Counted from the first letter of the stretch, positions 52,669 to 63,155 are shown. The stretch is DNA of 64,000 nucleotides from Candidatus Olsenella pullistercoris (GCA_019116525.1 DXBM01000050.1:62001-126000); one strand, 5' to 3'. Program-made: numbers and translations. The notes: a model not told the origin generated them from the letters alone.

Positions 52669-54390
52669 ATGGACGCTACCATTGAGGCCAAGGTCAAGGC
52701 ATGGCAGGACAACGTCACCGAGGCCGACCTGACCATGGAGCTCAACGAGCTCTGCAGCTCCGGCAACGAGGACAAGCTCTTTGACGCCTTCTACCGCGAC
52801 CTCGCCTTTGGCACCGCTGGCCTCCGCGGCACGCTCGGCGTGGGCACCAACCGCATGAACGTCTACGTGGTCGCGCAGGCCACCCAGGGCGTGGCGGACT
52901 ACCTGAACGCCCACTACGAGAACCCCACGCTCGCCCTCGCGCGCGACTCGCGCAACAAGGGCGAGGACTTCCAGCGCGTGGCGGCGGGCGTCCTGGCCGC
53001 CAACGGCATCCACGTCTACGTCTACCCGCGCATCGAGCCCGTCCCCACGCTGTCCTTTGCCGTCCGCTACCTCGGCACCTCTGCGGGCATCGTGCTCACG
53101 GCCTCCCACAACCCGGCGCCCTACAACGGCTACAAGGTCTACAACGACAACGGCGGCCAGATCACCGACGAGGCCGCGGCCGAGATCTCCGCGAACATTG
53201 CCAAGGTCGACCCGTTTGACGTGCGCATCATGGACTTTGAGGAGGGCATCGAGAAGGGCCTCATCGAGTGGACTCCGGAGGAGGTCCTGGACGCCTTCAT
53301 CGAGAACATCAAGAAGGTCTCCGTGCCCGGCTTCAAGGCCTCTGACGACTACTCCGTCGTGTACACCCCGCTCAACGGCACGGGCATGGAGCTCGTGACC
53401 CGCATCCTCAAGGAGATTGGCGTCGAGAAGGTCTCCGTGGTGCCCGAGCAGTCCGAGCCGGACGGCAACTTCCCCACCTGCACCTATCCCAACCCCGAGT
53501 TCCGCGAGGCCCTCGAGCTTGCCCTCAAGCTCGCCGAGGAGGTCAAGCCCAACCTCGTCGTTGCCACCGACCCCGATGCCGACCGCATGGGCACCGCCAT
53601 CCCGCACGGCGGCGACTACGTGCTGCTCTCCGGCAACGAGATGGGCGTCCTGCTCATGGACTGGCTCGCCACGATGGCCAAGGATCGCGGCGAGGACGTT
53701 GCCTCCAAGGTGGCCGTCTCCACGATCGTCTCGTCCTCGATGCCGGACGCGCTCGCGCGCGACTGGGGCTTTGAGATGAGGCGCGTGCTCACCGGCTTCA
53801 AGTACATTGGCGACCAGATCGACCAGCTCAAGGACGAGGGCGAGGAGGACCGCTTCCTCATGGGCTTCGAGGAGTCCTACGGCTACCTCGTGGGCACGCA
53901 CGCCCGCGACAAGGACGCCATCGTCGCCACGATGCTCTGCGTGGAGATGGCCTCTTGGTACGCCGAGAAGGGCATGGACCTCTACGAGGCCATGGACGCC
54001 CTCTACCAGAAGTACGGCTACTACCTCAACGGCACGGTCAACGCCTCGTTCCCCGGTGCCGCCGGCGCCGAGAAGATGGCCGGCATCATGGACGGCCTGC
54101 GCACGAACCCGCCGGCCGAGATCGCGGGCTACAAGGTCACGGGCGTGACGGACTACGCCACCGGTCCCGAGATGCCGCGCGTCTCCGGCCTGCAGAAGGA
54201 GGCGGCGCAGGTGCTGCCGCCTGCCAACGTCATCGAGTTCCGCCTCGAGGACGACAACAAGGTCATCTTCCGTCCGTCTGGCACCGAGCCCAAGGTGAAG
54301 GCGTACCTCTTCTCCAAGGGCGCCACGCGCGAGGAGTCCGAGGCCGTGCGCGCCAAGCTCGAGGCCGCCAGCAAGGAGATCCTGTCGTAG
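52669..54390 (+). CDS. Phosphoglucomutase/phosphomannomutase
   Basis: A 573-residue alpha-D-phosphohexomutase of the long PgcA type. The phosphoserine loop is TASHNPAPYNGYK, the metal loop DPDADRMG, the sugar loop GFEESYGYL and the C-terminal phosphate loop RPSGTEPKVK. It interconverts glucose-1-P and glucose-6-P, linking glycogen or UDP-glucose to glycolysis. ATG follows a weak GGGGGAAC. Confidence 0.94.
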   Translation: MDATIEAKVKAWQDNVTEADLTMELNELCSSGNEDKLFDAFYRDLAFGTAGLRGTLGVGTNRMNVYVVAQATQGVADYLNAHYENPTLALARDSRNKGEDFQRVAAGVLAANGIHVYVYPRIEPVPTLSFAVRYLGTSAGIVLTASHNPAPYNGYKVYNDNGGQITDEAAAEISANIAKVDPFDVRIMDFEEGIEKGLIEWTPEEVLDAFIENIKKVSVPGFKASDDYSVVYTPLNGTGMELVTRILKEIGVEKVSVVPEQSEPDGNFPTCTYPNPEFREALELALKLAEEVKPNLVVATDPDADRMGTAIPHGGDYVLLSGNEMGVLLMDWLATMAKDRGEDVASKVAVSTIVSSSMPDALARDWGFEMRRVLTGFKYIGDQIDQLKDEGEEDRFLMGFEESYGYLVGTHARDKDAIVATMLCVEMASWYAEKGMDLYEAMDALYQKYGYYLNGTVNASFPGAAGAEKMAGIMDGLRTNPPAEIAGYKVTGVTDYATGPEMPRVSGLQKEAAQVLPPANVIEFRLEDDNKVIFRPSGTEPKVKAYLFSKGATREESEAVRAKLEAASKEILS

Positions 54391-54411
54391 GTCACTCTCA
54401 TGCGAGGTAAG

Positions 54412-54485
54412 GAGCCCCGCCTGTTTCCACGAGGAAGTGCGCTGTGCGGAACTTCCTCTTAGGAATCAGGCGGGGCTCTTCTCGT
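54412..54485 (+). terminator. Long-stem terminator after phosphoglucomutase
   Basis: GAGCCCCGCCTG (54412-54423) pairs with CAGGCGGGGCTC (54467-54478), with an inner AGGAAGT/ACTTCCT stem. TTCTCGT follows, merging with the recurrent CTCTTCTCG motif. Confidence 0.7.
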
Positions 54486-54551
54486 GCCGATTGCCTCCTC
54501 CGTTGCGGGGTCTGTGGCAGAATGGGGCGGTCGGACTGGAAGGGGGCGCTC

Positions 54552-55253
<702 letters not shown>

Positions 55254-55276
55254 CCGAGGGTCTTGCCGTGCTTTCC

Positions 55277-55496
55277 TGCAAAATGGCCGCGAGTCGCATT
55301 CGTGGGCCCGTTTATTTGCAAAGCGCTTGCGAGTGACACAGGAAATCCGCGGCAAACGTGATTTTAGTTGCATAATATATCAACTTACCTGGGGGTTTGC
55401 GGAGCGACTACTCAGTGGGGTGCCAAATTGCGTGTCACTCGCGAGCATATTGCAAATAATGAGGGGCTTTCATGTCACTCGTGACCGTTTTGCGAA
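55277..55496. repeat. Four copies of TTTGCAAAxxxxxCGCGAGTGACAC, two inverted
   Basis: Plus-oriented copies lie at 55277-55299 (TGCAAAATGGCCGCGAGTCG...) and 55315-55339. Inverted copies lie at 55432-55456 and 55471-55496. The centre (55360-55390) is AT-rich. The element fills the 360-bp gap between the response regulator and the ABC genes and could be the binding array for that regulator. Confidence 0.75.
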
Positions 55497-55613
55497 TCGC
55501 GGGGTCCCGGCGCGCGGCTGCAGCGACCATTCCTCAAGCTTTCTTTAGGTTTGGCTCACGCTTGCTAAAGACCTGCCTGCCATCATAGGAGCGACCTCAG
55601 GAAAGGAGCGAGC

Positions 55614-56543
55614 GTGAACGTCATCGAGACGCACGGCCTCACCAAGCGCTATCGGCGCAAGACCGCCGTCGACGGCCTGAGCATGACCGTCGCTGCCGGG
55701 GACATCTACGGCTTTGTGGGCAAGAACGGCTCGGGCAAGTCGACCACGATGAAGATGATCGCTGGTCTTGCCCGCCCAACCTCCGGCGAGATCGTCCTCT
55801 TCGGAGACCCGGAGGGAGCCGGCGCCACCCCGCAGGGGTTCTCTCGCATCGGCGCCCTCATCGAGAGCCCGGGGGTCATCCCGAACCTCTCCGCGCGCGA
55901 CAACGTCGTCACGAAGGCGCTCGCGCTCGGCATGACGCATGCGGGCGCGGTCGCAGACGACCTCCTTGCGCTCGTGGGCCTTGACCCGAGCGACCGGCGC
56001 CGCGTGAAGGCGTACTCGCTCGGCATGAAGCAGCGCCTCGGCCTCGCGCTCGCGCTCGTGGGCGCGCCCGACCTGCTTCTGCTCGATGAGCCGTTCAATG
56101 GCCTTGATCCTGAGGCGACTCGCGCCATGCGCCTCGTTCTCGTGCGGCTCAACCACGAGCAGGGCGTCACGATCATGATCTCCTCCCACGTGCTCGACCA
56201 GCTCGACCGCGTGGCAACGCGCTTCGGCGTCATCTCGAGCGGCCGGCTCACGGCGGAGTTCACCGACGAGGAGCTGCACAAGCGCTGCGGCAGCTCCGTC
56301 CGCGTGCGCCTGGCGGAGCCGGAGCGCGGGCTTGCCCTGCTCGAGCAGGCGCTTCCCGCGGCGGCCTTCCGCGCGGAGCCGGACGGCGCGCTCGTGGTCA
56401 CGGGCGCCTCGCTCGATGAGGTGAGCGCCGCGTGCTTCTCGGCGGGCATCGAGGTGCGCGAGCTCGTCCAGCAGGAGCGCGACATCGAGGAGTACTTCGT
56501 CGAGCTCATGGAGGCCGGCGAGAAGGGCGGTGGCGCCCGATGA
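55614..56543 (+). CDS. ABC transporter ATPase, BcrA/lantibiotic immunity type
   Basis: A 309-residue ATPase. Walker A is GKNGSGKST (36-44), signature YSLGMKQRLGLALAL and Walker B LLLLDEPFNGLDP. The C-terminal 80 residues resemble BcrA/NisF proteins. It begins a tight operon with two permeases and a kinase. The GTG start follows GGAAAGGAGCG. Likely role: exporting or resisting membrane-active peptides (inference from family and context). Confidence 0.88.
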   Translation: MNVIETHGLTKRYRRKTAVDGLSMTVAAGDIYGFVGKNGSGKSTTMKMIAGLARPTSGEIVLFGDPEGAGATPQGFSRIGALIESPGVIPNLSARDNVVTKALALGMTHAGAVADDLLALVGLDPSDRRRVKAYSLGMKQRLGLALALVGAPDLLLLDEPFNGLDPEATRAMRLVLVRLNHEQGVTIMISSHVLDQLDRVATRFGVISSGRLTAEFTDEELHKRCGSSVRVRLAEPERGLALLEQALPAAAFRAEPDGALVVTGASLDEVSAACFSAGIEVRELVQQERDIEEYFVELMEAGEKGGGAR

Positions 56544-57334
56544 TCGCCCTGCTCCGCTCTGATGCCTACCGTGTGCTGCGCTCGCGCTGGTTTTGGGCGT
56601 TCGTCGTTGCCATGGCGATCCTGACGTTTGCCCCGGCCCTGCTCATGCGGTGGACCAGCATGGGTCCCACCTCCTTTGACAGGCTCATCGGCTCGGGGGT
56701 CAGCCTCGGCGGCGTCGAGATCCTCTCCGCCTGCATGGCAGCTGCCGTGGGCACGGGCGCGGGAGGATTTGACCGAACGGCCCTCTCCGCCCTCGGGCGG
56801 CGCGCGCGAACGGTGTGGTACGCCGAGAAGTGCGTCTTCGTGGCGCTCCTCTCGCTGGCGGCGGTCACCTACGCCCTGGCGCTCGGCCTGCTTGCGCTCC
56901 CGGTCTCGGGCGTGCCCGTGCTGAGCGTCGAGCCGGCGTGGCAGGTGGCGGTCTGGCTCGGCTGCATGTGGCTCTGCTGCGCCGTCTACGCGACCCTCAC
57001 CATGGCCGTGGGCCTGCTCACCCGCAGCCAGACCGTGACCATTGGCTTTGCGCTGCTCGCGTCCACGGGCATCCTCGAGGGCGGTGCCCTGCTGGGCATC
57101 GACATACTCGCGTTCCTTGCGGGCGGGGAGTTCCTTTCCGTCTCCTCGGTGGCCTCGCCGTGGGTGCCGGCGGGAATCGTTTCGGCCCTGGCCTCCGGCG
57201 CGCCGGAGGCTCTCTCGCTGCAGAACTCCACCGGGGTGGCCCCCGCTCTTCGCACGCTCGTCGTCTGTGTGCCGGTCGTGCTCGCGACAACGGCCGCAAG
57301 CGCGCTTGCCCTCTCGAGAAGGGACGTCGCATGA
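56540..57334 (+). CDS. ABC-2 permease, first immunity subunit
   Basis: A 264-residue membrane protein with six hydrophobic segments, starting MIALLRSDAYRVLRSRWFW. The N-terminal LLRSDxxRxxRSRW motif is repeated in the next gene, showing tandem duplication. The start overlaps the ATPase stop. It resembles LanE/LanG-type permeases in size and order. Confidence 0.83.
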   Translation: MIALLRSDAYRVLRSRWFWAFVVAMAILTFAPALLMRWTSMGPTSFDRLIGSGVSLGGVEILSACMAAAVGTGAGGFDRTALSALGRRARTVWYAEKCVFVALLSLAAVTYALALGLLALPVSGVPVLSVEPAWQVAVWLGCMWLCCAVYATLTMAVGLLTRSQTVTIGFALLASTGILEGGALLGIDILAFLAGGEFLSVSSVASPWVPAGIVSALASGAPEALSLQNSTGVAPALRTLVVCVPVVLATTAASALALSRRDVA

Positions 57335-58161
57335 GCAAGCTTGTGAGCCTCCTGCGCTCTGACCTCCATCGCACGGTCCGCTCGCGCTGGCCGTGGGCCG
57401 TGCTCGCGTTCATAGCACTTGCCACCTTGGGCTCGGCCGTCCTCACGATCTGGTGGCCGCTCGATCCCGGGGTTGTCTACGACGGCCTCACCGGGAGATC
57501 GGGGGCGCTCCGCCTCGCTGGGCGCGGCACGAACATCGAGCTCGTCGTCATGCTGGCGCCGTTTCTGGCCGCGTACCTCTCGACGGCCGACTCGGACACC
57601 GGCTTCGACCGCACGCTGCTCTCCTCGCTTCGCGGCCGCGTGGTCTACTTTGTCGAGAAGTGCCTGTTCGTGGCCTTGCTCGCGGGCATGGTCCTGCTCG
57701 CGTACCTTTTGTTCAGCGGCATGGGCGTGCTCGTGACCATGCGTCCCGTGGTGAACGTGGAGCCGCTCTGGCAGGTCGTGGCCTGGGCGGGCGACGCGTG
57801 GCTCATCGGCTGCGCCTATGCGCTCGTCGCGCTGCTCGTGGGCCAGCTCACGCGCAGCCGCGCCCTTGCGCTCTCTGTGGCGTTCCTGCTGCTCTCATCT
57901 GCGCTTGAGCAGGGCTTCTTCACCTTCCTTCTCCTTGTGAGCGACGTGCTCGGCCTGGGCTGGGACTCCGCCCTCGAAGCGGCGTTCGCCTGGATGCCCT
58001 ACGTGTCACTGGCGTCGGTTCAGCAGGGTGCAGCCGCGATGCTCGCCGTGGACTCGACCGGCGTGGCGCCAGCCCTGCGCGCGCTTGTCGTGTGCGTCCC
58101 GCTCTGCCTGGGGCTGACGTCGATCGCGGCTGTGGCAGGCTCGAGGCGTGACCTGGCGTGA
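57331..58161 (+). CDS. ABC-2 permease, second immunity subunit
   Basis: A 276-residue paralogue of the preceding permease with six hydrophobic segments. Shared blocks include GFDRT, VEKCLFVALL and STGVAPALR-LVVCVP. The ATGA overlap links it to both neighbours. Confidence 0.83.
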   Translation: MSKLVSLLRSDLHRTVRSRWPWAVLAFIALATLGSAVLTIWWPLDPGVVYDGLTGRSGALRLAGRGTNIELVVMLAPFLAAYLSTADSDTGFDRTLLSSLRGRVVYFVEKCLFVALLAGMVLLAYLLFSGMGVLVTMRPVVNVEPLWQVVAWAGDAWLIGCAYALVALLVGQLTRSRALALSVAFLLLSSALEQGFFTFLLLVSDVLGLGWDSALEAAFAWMPYVSLASVQQGAAAMLAVDSTGVAPALRALVVCVPLCLGLTSIAAVAGSRRDLA

Positions 58162-59180
58162 TGAGCGAGGCGCTCCTCGAGCAGCTCTACCGCTGGCTCG
58201 AGTCGATCGCGGAGTGGCTGCTCGCGAGCTCTAGGATGGAATGGCTGGAACGCGTCGTGGAGGAGCTTCACATGGCCGAGGGACTCTTGCTCGTGGCGAT
58301 GCTCGCGATCGGCGCGGGTCTGGGAGGCGTCTTCGTGGTGGCCTGCTACCAGAGCGAGCTCGGTCGCCAGGCGCGCTTCCTCGCCCGTCGCGAGCGCGCG
58401 AGCAACGCGCGGCTCACCTGCGGGAGCCGCCTGCCGGGCATGGTGGGCCTGGTGGACGCCGTGAACGCCGAGATCGACGCGGCGGACGCCGAGCGCGTGC
58501 GGGCCCTGCGCGCCTCCGACGAGTTCTCGCGCGGGCTCTCCGCGCTCTCCCATGACGTGCGGACGCCGCTCACGGGCGCCCGCGGGTATCTGCAGCTCGC
58601 GCGCGAGGAGACGGACCCGGGCACGAAGGACGCCCAGCTCGCGGCCGCCGACGCGCGCCTCGCCGCCATGTCGTCGCTGCTCGACGAGCTCTTCTCGTAT
58701 GCTCGCGCCGCCGACCCTGACGCCCCGCTCGAGCTGGGGCCCGTGGCGCTGAGGCCGCTCCTTGAGCGCGTCCTTCTCGGGCACTACCCGGAGTTCGAGG
58801 AGCGCGGGTGGGAGCCCTCGCTCGACGTGGAGGACCCTGCCCCCGAGGTCATGGCAAACGCTGAGGCGCTGGCGAGAATCGCGGAAAACCTCGTGGTGAA
58901 CGCCTTGCGCCACGGCAGCGGGGCCCTGCGCGTCCGCGTTCGGGGCGCCGGCGAGAAGGGCCGCGTCACGGCAGAGTTCTCCAATCCTGTGGCGGATCCC
59001 GGATCCCTTGACGCCGACCGCCTCTTCGAGCGCTTCTACCAGGCCGACGCCTCGCGCTCGACCGCCGGGTCGGGCCTTGGCCTCTCCGTTGCCGCCAAAC
59101 TCGCGACCGCTCAGGGGATGGGGCTCTCCGCCCGTCTGGAGGGCTCGGTCCTTGTCGTTACCCTTGAGATGGCCCAGTAG
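58161..59180 (+). CDS. Sensor histidine kinase
   Basis: A 339-residue kinase with one clear membrane helix (about residues 35-60) and no large extracellular sensor. The H-box is [16 protein letters not shown] with His131, the N-box [10 protein letters not shown] and the G-box [14 protein letters not shown] small or intramembrane sensor is typical of kinases that detect antimicrobial peptides through a partner ABC transporter. It overlaps the second permease by one codon and probably phosphorylates the regulator at 54552. Confidence 0.9.
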   Translation: MSEALLEQLYRWLESIAEWLLASSRMEWLERVVEELHMAEGLLLVAMLAIGAGLGGVFVVACYQSELGRQARFLARRERASNARLTCGSRLPGMVGLVDAVNAEIDAADAERVRALRASDEFSRGLSALSHDVRTPLTGARGYLQLAREETDPGTKDAQLAAADARLAAMSSLLDELFSYARAADPDAPLELGPVALRPLLERVLLGHYPEFEERGWEPSLDVEDPAPEVMANAEALARIAENLVVNALRHGSGALRVRVRGAGEKGRVTAEFSNPVADPGSLDADRLFERFYQADASRSTAGSGLGLSVAAKLATAQGMGLSARLEGSVLVVTLEMAQ

Positions 59181-59242
59181 GGGGCCGTCCCTCTTTGACC
59201 GTGGCGGCGGGGCGCCCCTCCGCCACAGAGAAAGGAGCGCGC

Positions 59243-59554
59243 ATGATCGTCACGACCACCAACTCCGTTGAGGGCAGGGAGATCGTCGAGTACCTGGGAA
59301 TCGTCACGGGCGAGGCCGTGAGCGGCATCAACATGTTCCGCGACATCGGCGCGAGCGTGCGCAACATCTTCGGCGGCCGCTCGGCCGGCTACGAGGAGGA
59401 GCTCTCCCGCGCCCGTGAGGAGGTACTCGCTGAGATGTGCCAGCGGGCAGATGCTCTCGGCGCCGATGCCGTGGTGGGCGCGAGCATTGGCTACGAGACC
59501 TTCGAGGGCATGATCATGACGTGCTGCTCAGGGACGGCGGTGCGCCTGCGCTAG
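59243..59554 (+). CDS. YbjQ/UPF0145 family protein
   Basis: A 103-residue YbjQ-like protein ([41 protein letters not shown]). The family forms pentamers; its function is unknown. ATG follows AAAGGAGCG. It is convergent with the next gene. Confidence 0.92.
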   Translation: MIVTTTNSVEGREIVEYLGIVTGEAVSGINMFRDIGASVRNIFGGRSAGYEEELSRAREEVLAEMCQRADALGADAVVGASIGYETFEGMIMTCCSGTAVRLR

Positions 59555-59563
59555 CCCCTGCCG

Positions 59564-60652
59564 CTACTCGGTCGCCGCGTCGCCGCCGCTGGCGGCGTCG
59601 GCGGCCGTGAGCGCGTAGATGTTCGTGGCGGCGGAGGCCACGGTCGCGGCGTCCCAGGTGTGCGAGCTGACGTCAGGTGAGGTGGGGTCGAGCACCGTCA
59701 CGGAGCCGTCCTCGTTCTCAGCGGTGACGAGCACCCAGTGGGCAGAGTCAGTGAGCGTCCCCGCGGAGACCTCGAGCAGGAGGTACGTGCCGGTGTCGAG
59801 CACCTGCAGGAGGTTGTCGGCGTTCGAGGCGTAGCTCGAGCTGGAGAGGCCGAGCGCGGAGAGCTGCTCTCCCAGGAAGTCGGCGGACATGCCCGAGTCT
59901 CCGCCGGCCATGCCGGCGTCGCTCACGGCCTGCGCGATCGTGGCGGGCGTCTGCTCTGCGTTGCCGAGAAGCCCCATGCGCGCCATGGCGAGCGCCGTGG
60001 GGCCGGAGCCGGTGAGCGCGAGCGGGGCGTCGGCGTAGTCAACAGCGCCCCAGCGCTCGTCCCAGCAGTAGAGCTCCGGGACCGTGCCCTGGGTGACCTC
60101 GTCCTCGTAGGGCTGGGCCTCCTTGGAGGACTCGGGGTAGGCGGCCACGAAGTCGATGGCGGCGGGCTCGGAGAGCGCGAGCTCGAGCAGGCCCTGGTTC
60201 TCGTACTGGTCGGCGTTGGCGGCAATCTGCGCGAGCTTGTCGGCGCGGTCGAGCTCGGTGGCGAACTGGCGCGTGAGGTCCTCGCTCACGCCCGCCGCGA
60301 CGCGGGAGTCCACGGGGTTCTCGCTGCCGGTCGTCTGGTCGGAGGAGCAGCTGCGCACGCAGCTCGAGATGCCCACCACGAGCAGGACGATCACGAGCAG
60401 CGCGATCACGGCGAGGATGATGAGGCGGCGGTTGGCGTTCATCCTGCGGGCGCGGCCGCTGCTGAAGTTGATGTTCCGGGCGCGGAGCGGGTAGCCAGCG
60501 CCCGAGGACGAGCCGCGGCGCGGGGCGCTCGAGCGCGTGCGCGTTCCGCGCGGACCGTGGTAGGGGCCCTGCTCGGGAACGCGCGGCCTCGTCTGGTGCC
60601 TCTGCCCGGATCCCTCGCGGAGCCGTCCGCCGCGGTCGCTGTAGCTCGCCAT
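59564..60652 (-). CDS. Membrane-anchored C39-like protein lacking the catalytic cysteine
   Basis: A 362-residue protein. A basic, Ser/Arg-rich cytoplasmic tail (1-75) and one membrane helix (about 76-96) precede an extracytoplasmic domain like peptidase C39_2. WDERWG, GSGPTALAM and HWVLVTA match the family. His305 and Asp322 are present, but the expected Cys of GCGP is Ser216. It may be an inactive relative or use Ser. Start ATG at 60652 is the only good one. Confidence 0.68.
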   Translation of the reverse strand: MASYSDRGGRLREGSGQRHQTRPRVPEQGPYHGPRGTRTRSSAPRRGSSSGAGYPLRARNINFSSGRARRMNANRRLIILAVIALLVIVLLVVGISSCVRSCSSDQTTGSENPVDSRVAAGVSEDLTRQFATELDRADKLAQIAANADQYENQGLLELALSEPAAIDFVAAYPESSKEAQPYEDEVTQGTVPELYCWDERWGAVDYADAPLALTGSGPTALAMARMGLLGNAEQTPATIAQAVSDAGMAGGDSGMSADFLGEQLSALGLSSSSYASNADNLLQVLDTGTYLLLEVSAGTLTDSAHWVLVTAENEDGSVTVLDPTSPDVSSHTWDAATVASAATNIYALTAADAASGGDAATE

Positions 60653-60757
60653 AGTCCCTCCGAAACACGCCCTGTGCAGAATGACCCTTATCGCATGATA
60701 CGGCAGCGGAGCAGGGCGGACGCGCGATGGGGCCCTAAATCGGGGAGCGGTATGACA

Positions 60758-60792
60758 GAGGGGACGGGGGCTTGCTCGGCCCCCGTCCCCTC
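60758..60792. terminator. Hairpin downstream of the PBP gene
   Basis: GAGGGGACGGGGGC and GCCCCCGTCCCCTC form a 14-bp stem, with no T-run on either side. Confidence 0.6.
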
Positions 60793-60822
60793 GTTGTGCG
60801 AAGCTTTGCCCGTCAGGTCCGG

Positions 60823-63051
60823 CTACTGGGTCTGGTTGCCCGTGTCCGTTCCCCCGCCGCCAGCGCTCGGATCCTCGGGCGTCGTGGGCGTTTCGGGCGT
60901 GGTCGGGGTCTCCGGATTGGCGGGCGTCTCAGGCGTCTCAGGCGTCGTAGGCGTCTCGGGTGTCGTGGGCGTCTCCGGCTCGGTGGGCGTCGTGGGCTCG
61001 GTCGGGGTGGTGGGCTCCTGCGTGGTTGCCTCCCCCTCGGTCGTCTCCTCCGTCTCTTCCTCCTCGGGCTCCTCGCTCCAGCCCTCGGTGTTGACCTCGG
61101 TGCTCGTGCCGATGAAGACCCACGAGTCGTTGGGCTTGTACGTGGCTGCGTGGTCCGCCTGCGGGAACTCCGCGCGCGCCACCCCCTCGAGGATCGTGTT
61201 CATGTAGTCGCACCAGATGGGCTGCGGGAGCTGCTGGGTGGTTCCCTCGCCGCCCTGGTAGATGACCGTCGAGTTGCCGTGCATGTGGCCGCACCACACA
61301 ACGGTCGTGTACTGCGGGGTGAAGCCGCAGAACCAGAGGTCGGCACTGTTGTCGGAGGTGCCGGTCTTGCCGGCGACGGGCTGGTTCTGGTAGAAGCGGT
61401 TCGCAACGACCCAGGCGGTGCCCTGCGAGGAGATGTCGCCCTCGAGGACCTCGATCACGTCGTCGGCGACGGCCATGTCGAGAACCTCCTGGGGGTCGTC
61501 CTCGTGCTCGTAGACGACGTTGCCGTTGCGGTCCTCGATGCGCGTGATGGCGATGGCGTTGCGGTGGACTCCGCCTGAGGCGATCGTGGAGAACGCCTCG
61601 CACATCTCGAGCGGCGTGACCTCCGAGGCGCCGAGCGCCGAGGCGAGGCCGGAGTCAATCGCGGAGTCGATGCCGAGGTCAGAGGCCGTCTCGATGACGG
61701 CGTCCATGCCGATGGCCTCGGCCACCTGCACGTAGCCGGTGTTGGAGGAGACCAGCGTGGCGCTCGCGAGCGTGCGGATGCCGTAGTCGTGGTAGCCGTA
61801 GTTGTGCGGCGTCCAACTGGGCGTGACCTGGAGCTCGGCGGGGTTGTCGATGAGGACCGTGGGGCTCATGCCGTTGTTCAGGGCGGCGGTGAGGACGATT
61901 GCCTTGAAGCTCGAGCCCGCCTGCCGCTGCGACGTTGCGAGGTTCACCTGGCTCTGGCCGTTCTCGGTGTCGCTGCCGTAGTTCTGGCCGCCCACCATGG
62001 CCACGATGTGACCGTTGGAGTTGTCAATCGAGACGAGCGCGCCCCCGAGATCGGAGTTGTTGGCCCTTGCCACCCCCTCGCTCACCGCCTGCTCGGCGAC
62101 ATCCTGCTTGTCGGGCTCGAGGGTGGTGTAGACGTTGAGGCCGCCCTGGTAGATGGTGTCATAGGAGAAGTCCTGCAGCAGGAGGTTGCGCACGTAGTCG
62201 GTGAAGTAGGGGTAGGCGCTCTCGGAGTCGGTGAGCTCGCCGGGGTTGATCGGGATCTCCTCGGCGACGGTGGCGTCGTACTCCTCCTGCGTGATGGTGC
62301 CCGCGGAGAGCATGCGCGAGAGGACCACGTTGCGGCGGCTCTTGCAGGCCTCGTAGTTGGCGAAGGGGTCGTAGTAGGTGGGGGAGTTGGGGATGCCCAC
62401 GAGCGTGGCGGCCTCGTTCAGGGTGAGCTCGCTGGCGCTCTTGTTGAAGTAGGTGATGCTCGCCGCCTCGATGCCGTACGCCCCGTTGCCGTAGTTGATG
62501 GTGTTGAGGTACATGTTGAGGATCTGGTCCTTGGTGTAGGTCTTCTCCATCTGGATGGCGATATAGGCCTCGCGGACCTTGCGGCGGATCGTGTTCTCGA
62601 ACTGCTCGTCGGAGAGCACCGTGTTTCTCACCAGCTGCTGGGTGATGGTCGAGCCGCCCTCGGAGCCGCCCGTGAGCTGCACCACCGCGGCGCGCATGAT
62701 GCCCTCGGGGTCGATGCCGTTGTGGGTGTAGAAGCGCACGTCCTCGGTGTCGACCGTGCCCTGCTTCACGTAGTCGGAGATCTGGTCGAGCTCAACGGAG
62801 CGGCGGTTCTGCAGGTAGTAGGCAACGATCTCGTTGCCATCGGCGTCATAGACGCGCGTGGGCTCCGCCACGAGGAAGGCGTCGGCCGAGGTGTAGTCAG
62901 GCAGGTCCTGGAGCCACGTCGTGACGAGCGCGCCCAGGGAAACGGCGAGAGCCACGCAGAGAAGAGCTATGAACCCGAGCAAACCGGCGAGGCTGAAGCC
63001 CACGAAGTGCGTCTTGGAGTGCGCGCGCGCCCTGCGGGTCCTGATCCCCAT
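60823..63051 (-). CDS. Class A penicillin-binding protein (transglycosylase/transpeptidase)
   Basis: A 742-residue bifunctional peptidoglycan synthase. After one membrane helix comes the GT51 domain with EDVRFYTHNGID and GGSTITQQLVRN, then the transpeptidase domain with QAGSSFKAI (active-site Ser in SSFK), SSNTG and KTGTSD. The C-terminal tail of about 75 residues is made of repeats of TPETPTT type, Pro/Thr/Glu rich, suggesting passage into the wall. The ATG at 63051 follows AAGGAGGAC and is preferred over 63096. Confidence 0.94.
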   Translation of the reverse strand: MGIRTRRARAHSKTHFVGFSLAGLLGFIALLCVALAVSLGALVTTWLQDLPDYTSADAFLVAEPTRVYDADGNEIVAYYLQNRRSVELDQISDYVKQGTVDTEDVRFYTHNGIDPEGIMRAAVVQLTGGSEGGSTITQQLVRNTVLSDEQFENTIRRKVREAYIAIQMEKTYTKDQILNMYLNTINYGNGAYGIEAASITYFNKSASELTLNEAATLVGIPNSPTYYDPFANYEACKSRRNVVLSRMLSAGTITQEEYDATVAEEIPINPGELTDSESAYPYFTDYVRNLLLQDFSYDTIYQGGLNVYTTLEPDKQDVAEQAVSEGVARANNSDLGGALVSIDNSNGHIVAMVGGQNYGSDTENGQSQVNLATSQRQAGSSFKAIVLTAALNNGMSPTVLIDNPAELQVTPSWTPHNYGYHDYGIRTLASATLVSSNTGYVQVAEAIGMDAVIETASDLGIDSAIDSGLASALGASEVTPLEMCEAFSTIASGGVHRNAIAITRIEDRNGNVVYEHEDDPQEVLDMAVADDVIEVLEGDISSQGTAWVVANRFYQNQPVAGKTGTSDNSADLWFCGFTPQYTTVVWCGHMHGNSTVIYQGGEGTTQQLPQPIWCDYMNTILEGVARAEFPQADHAATYKPNDSWVFIGTSTEVNTEGWSEEPEEEETEETTEGEATTQEPTTPTEPTTPTEPETPTTPETPTTPETPETPANPETPTTPETPTTPEDPSAGGGGTDTGNQTQ

Positions 63052-63094
63052 GAAGTCCTCCTTGTTCTGGGACGTCCGTCCACAGTCAATCGAC

Positions 63095-63107
63095 ATTATA
63101 CTATGCT
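63095..63107. promoter_or_regulatory. Overlapping divergent -10 boxes for the PBP gene and tyrS
   Basis: Minus strand TATAAT (63095-63100) for the PBP gene and plus strand TATGCT (63102-63107) for tyrS lie back to back, so the two promoters may compete. Confidence 0.6.
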
Positions 63108-63155
63108 AGACGGCCACAGGGCTGCCCCCGAGCAGCTTGGAAAGACGTAGACCCT

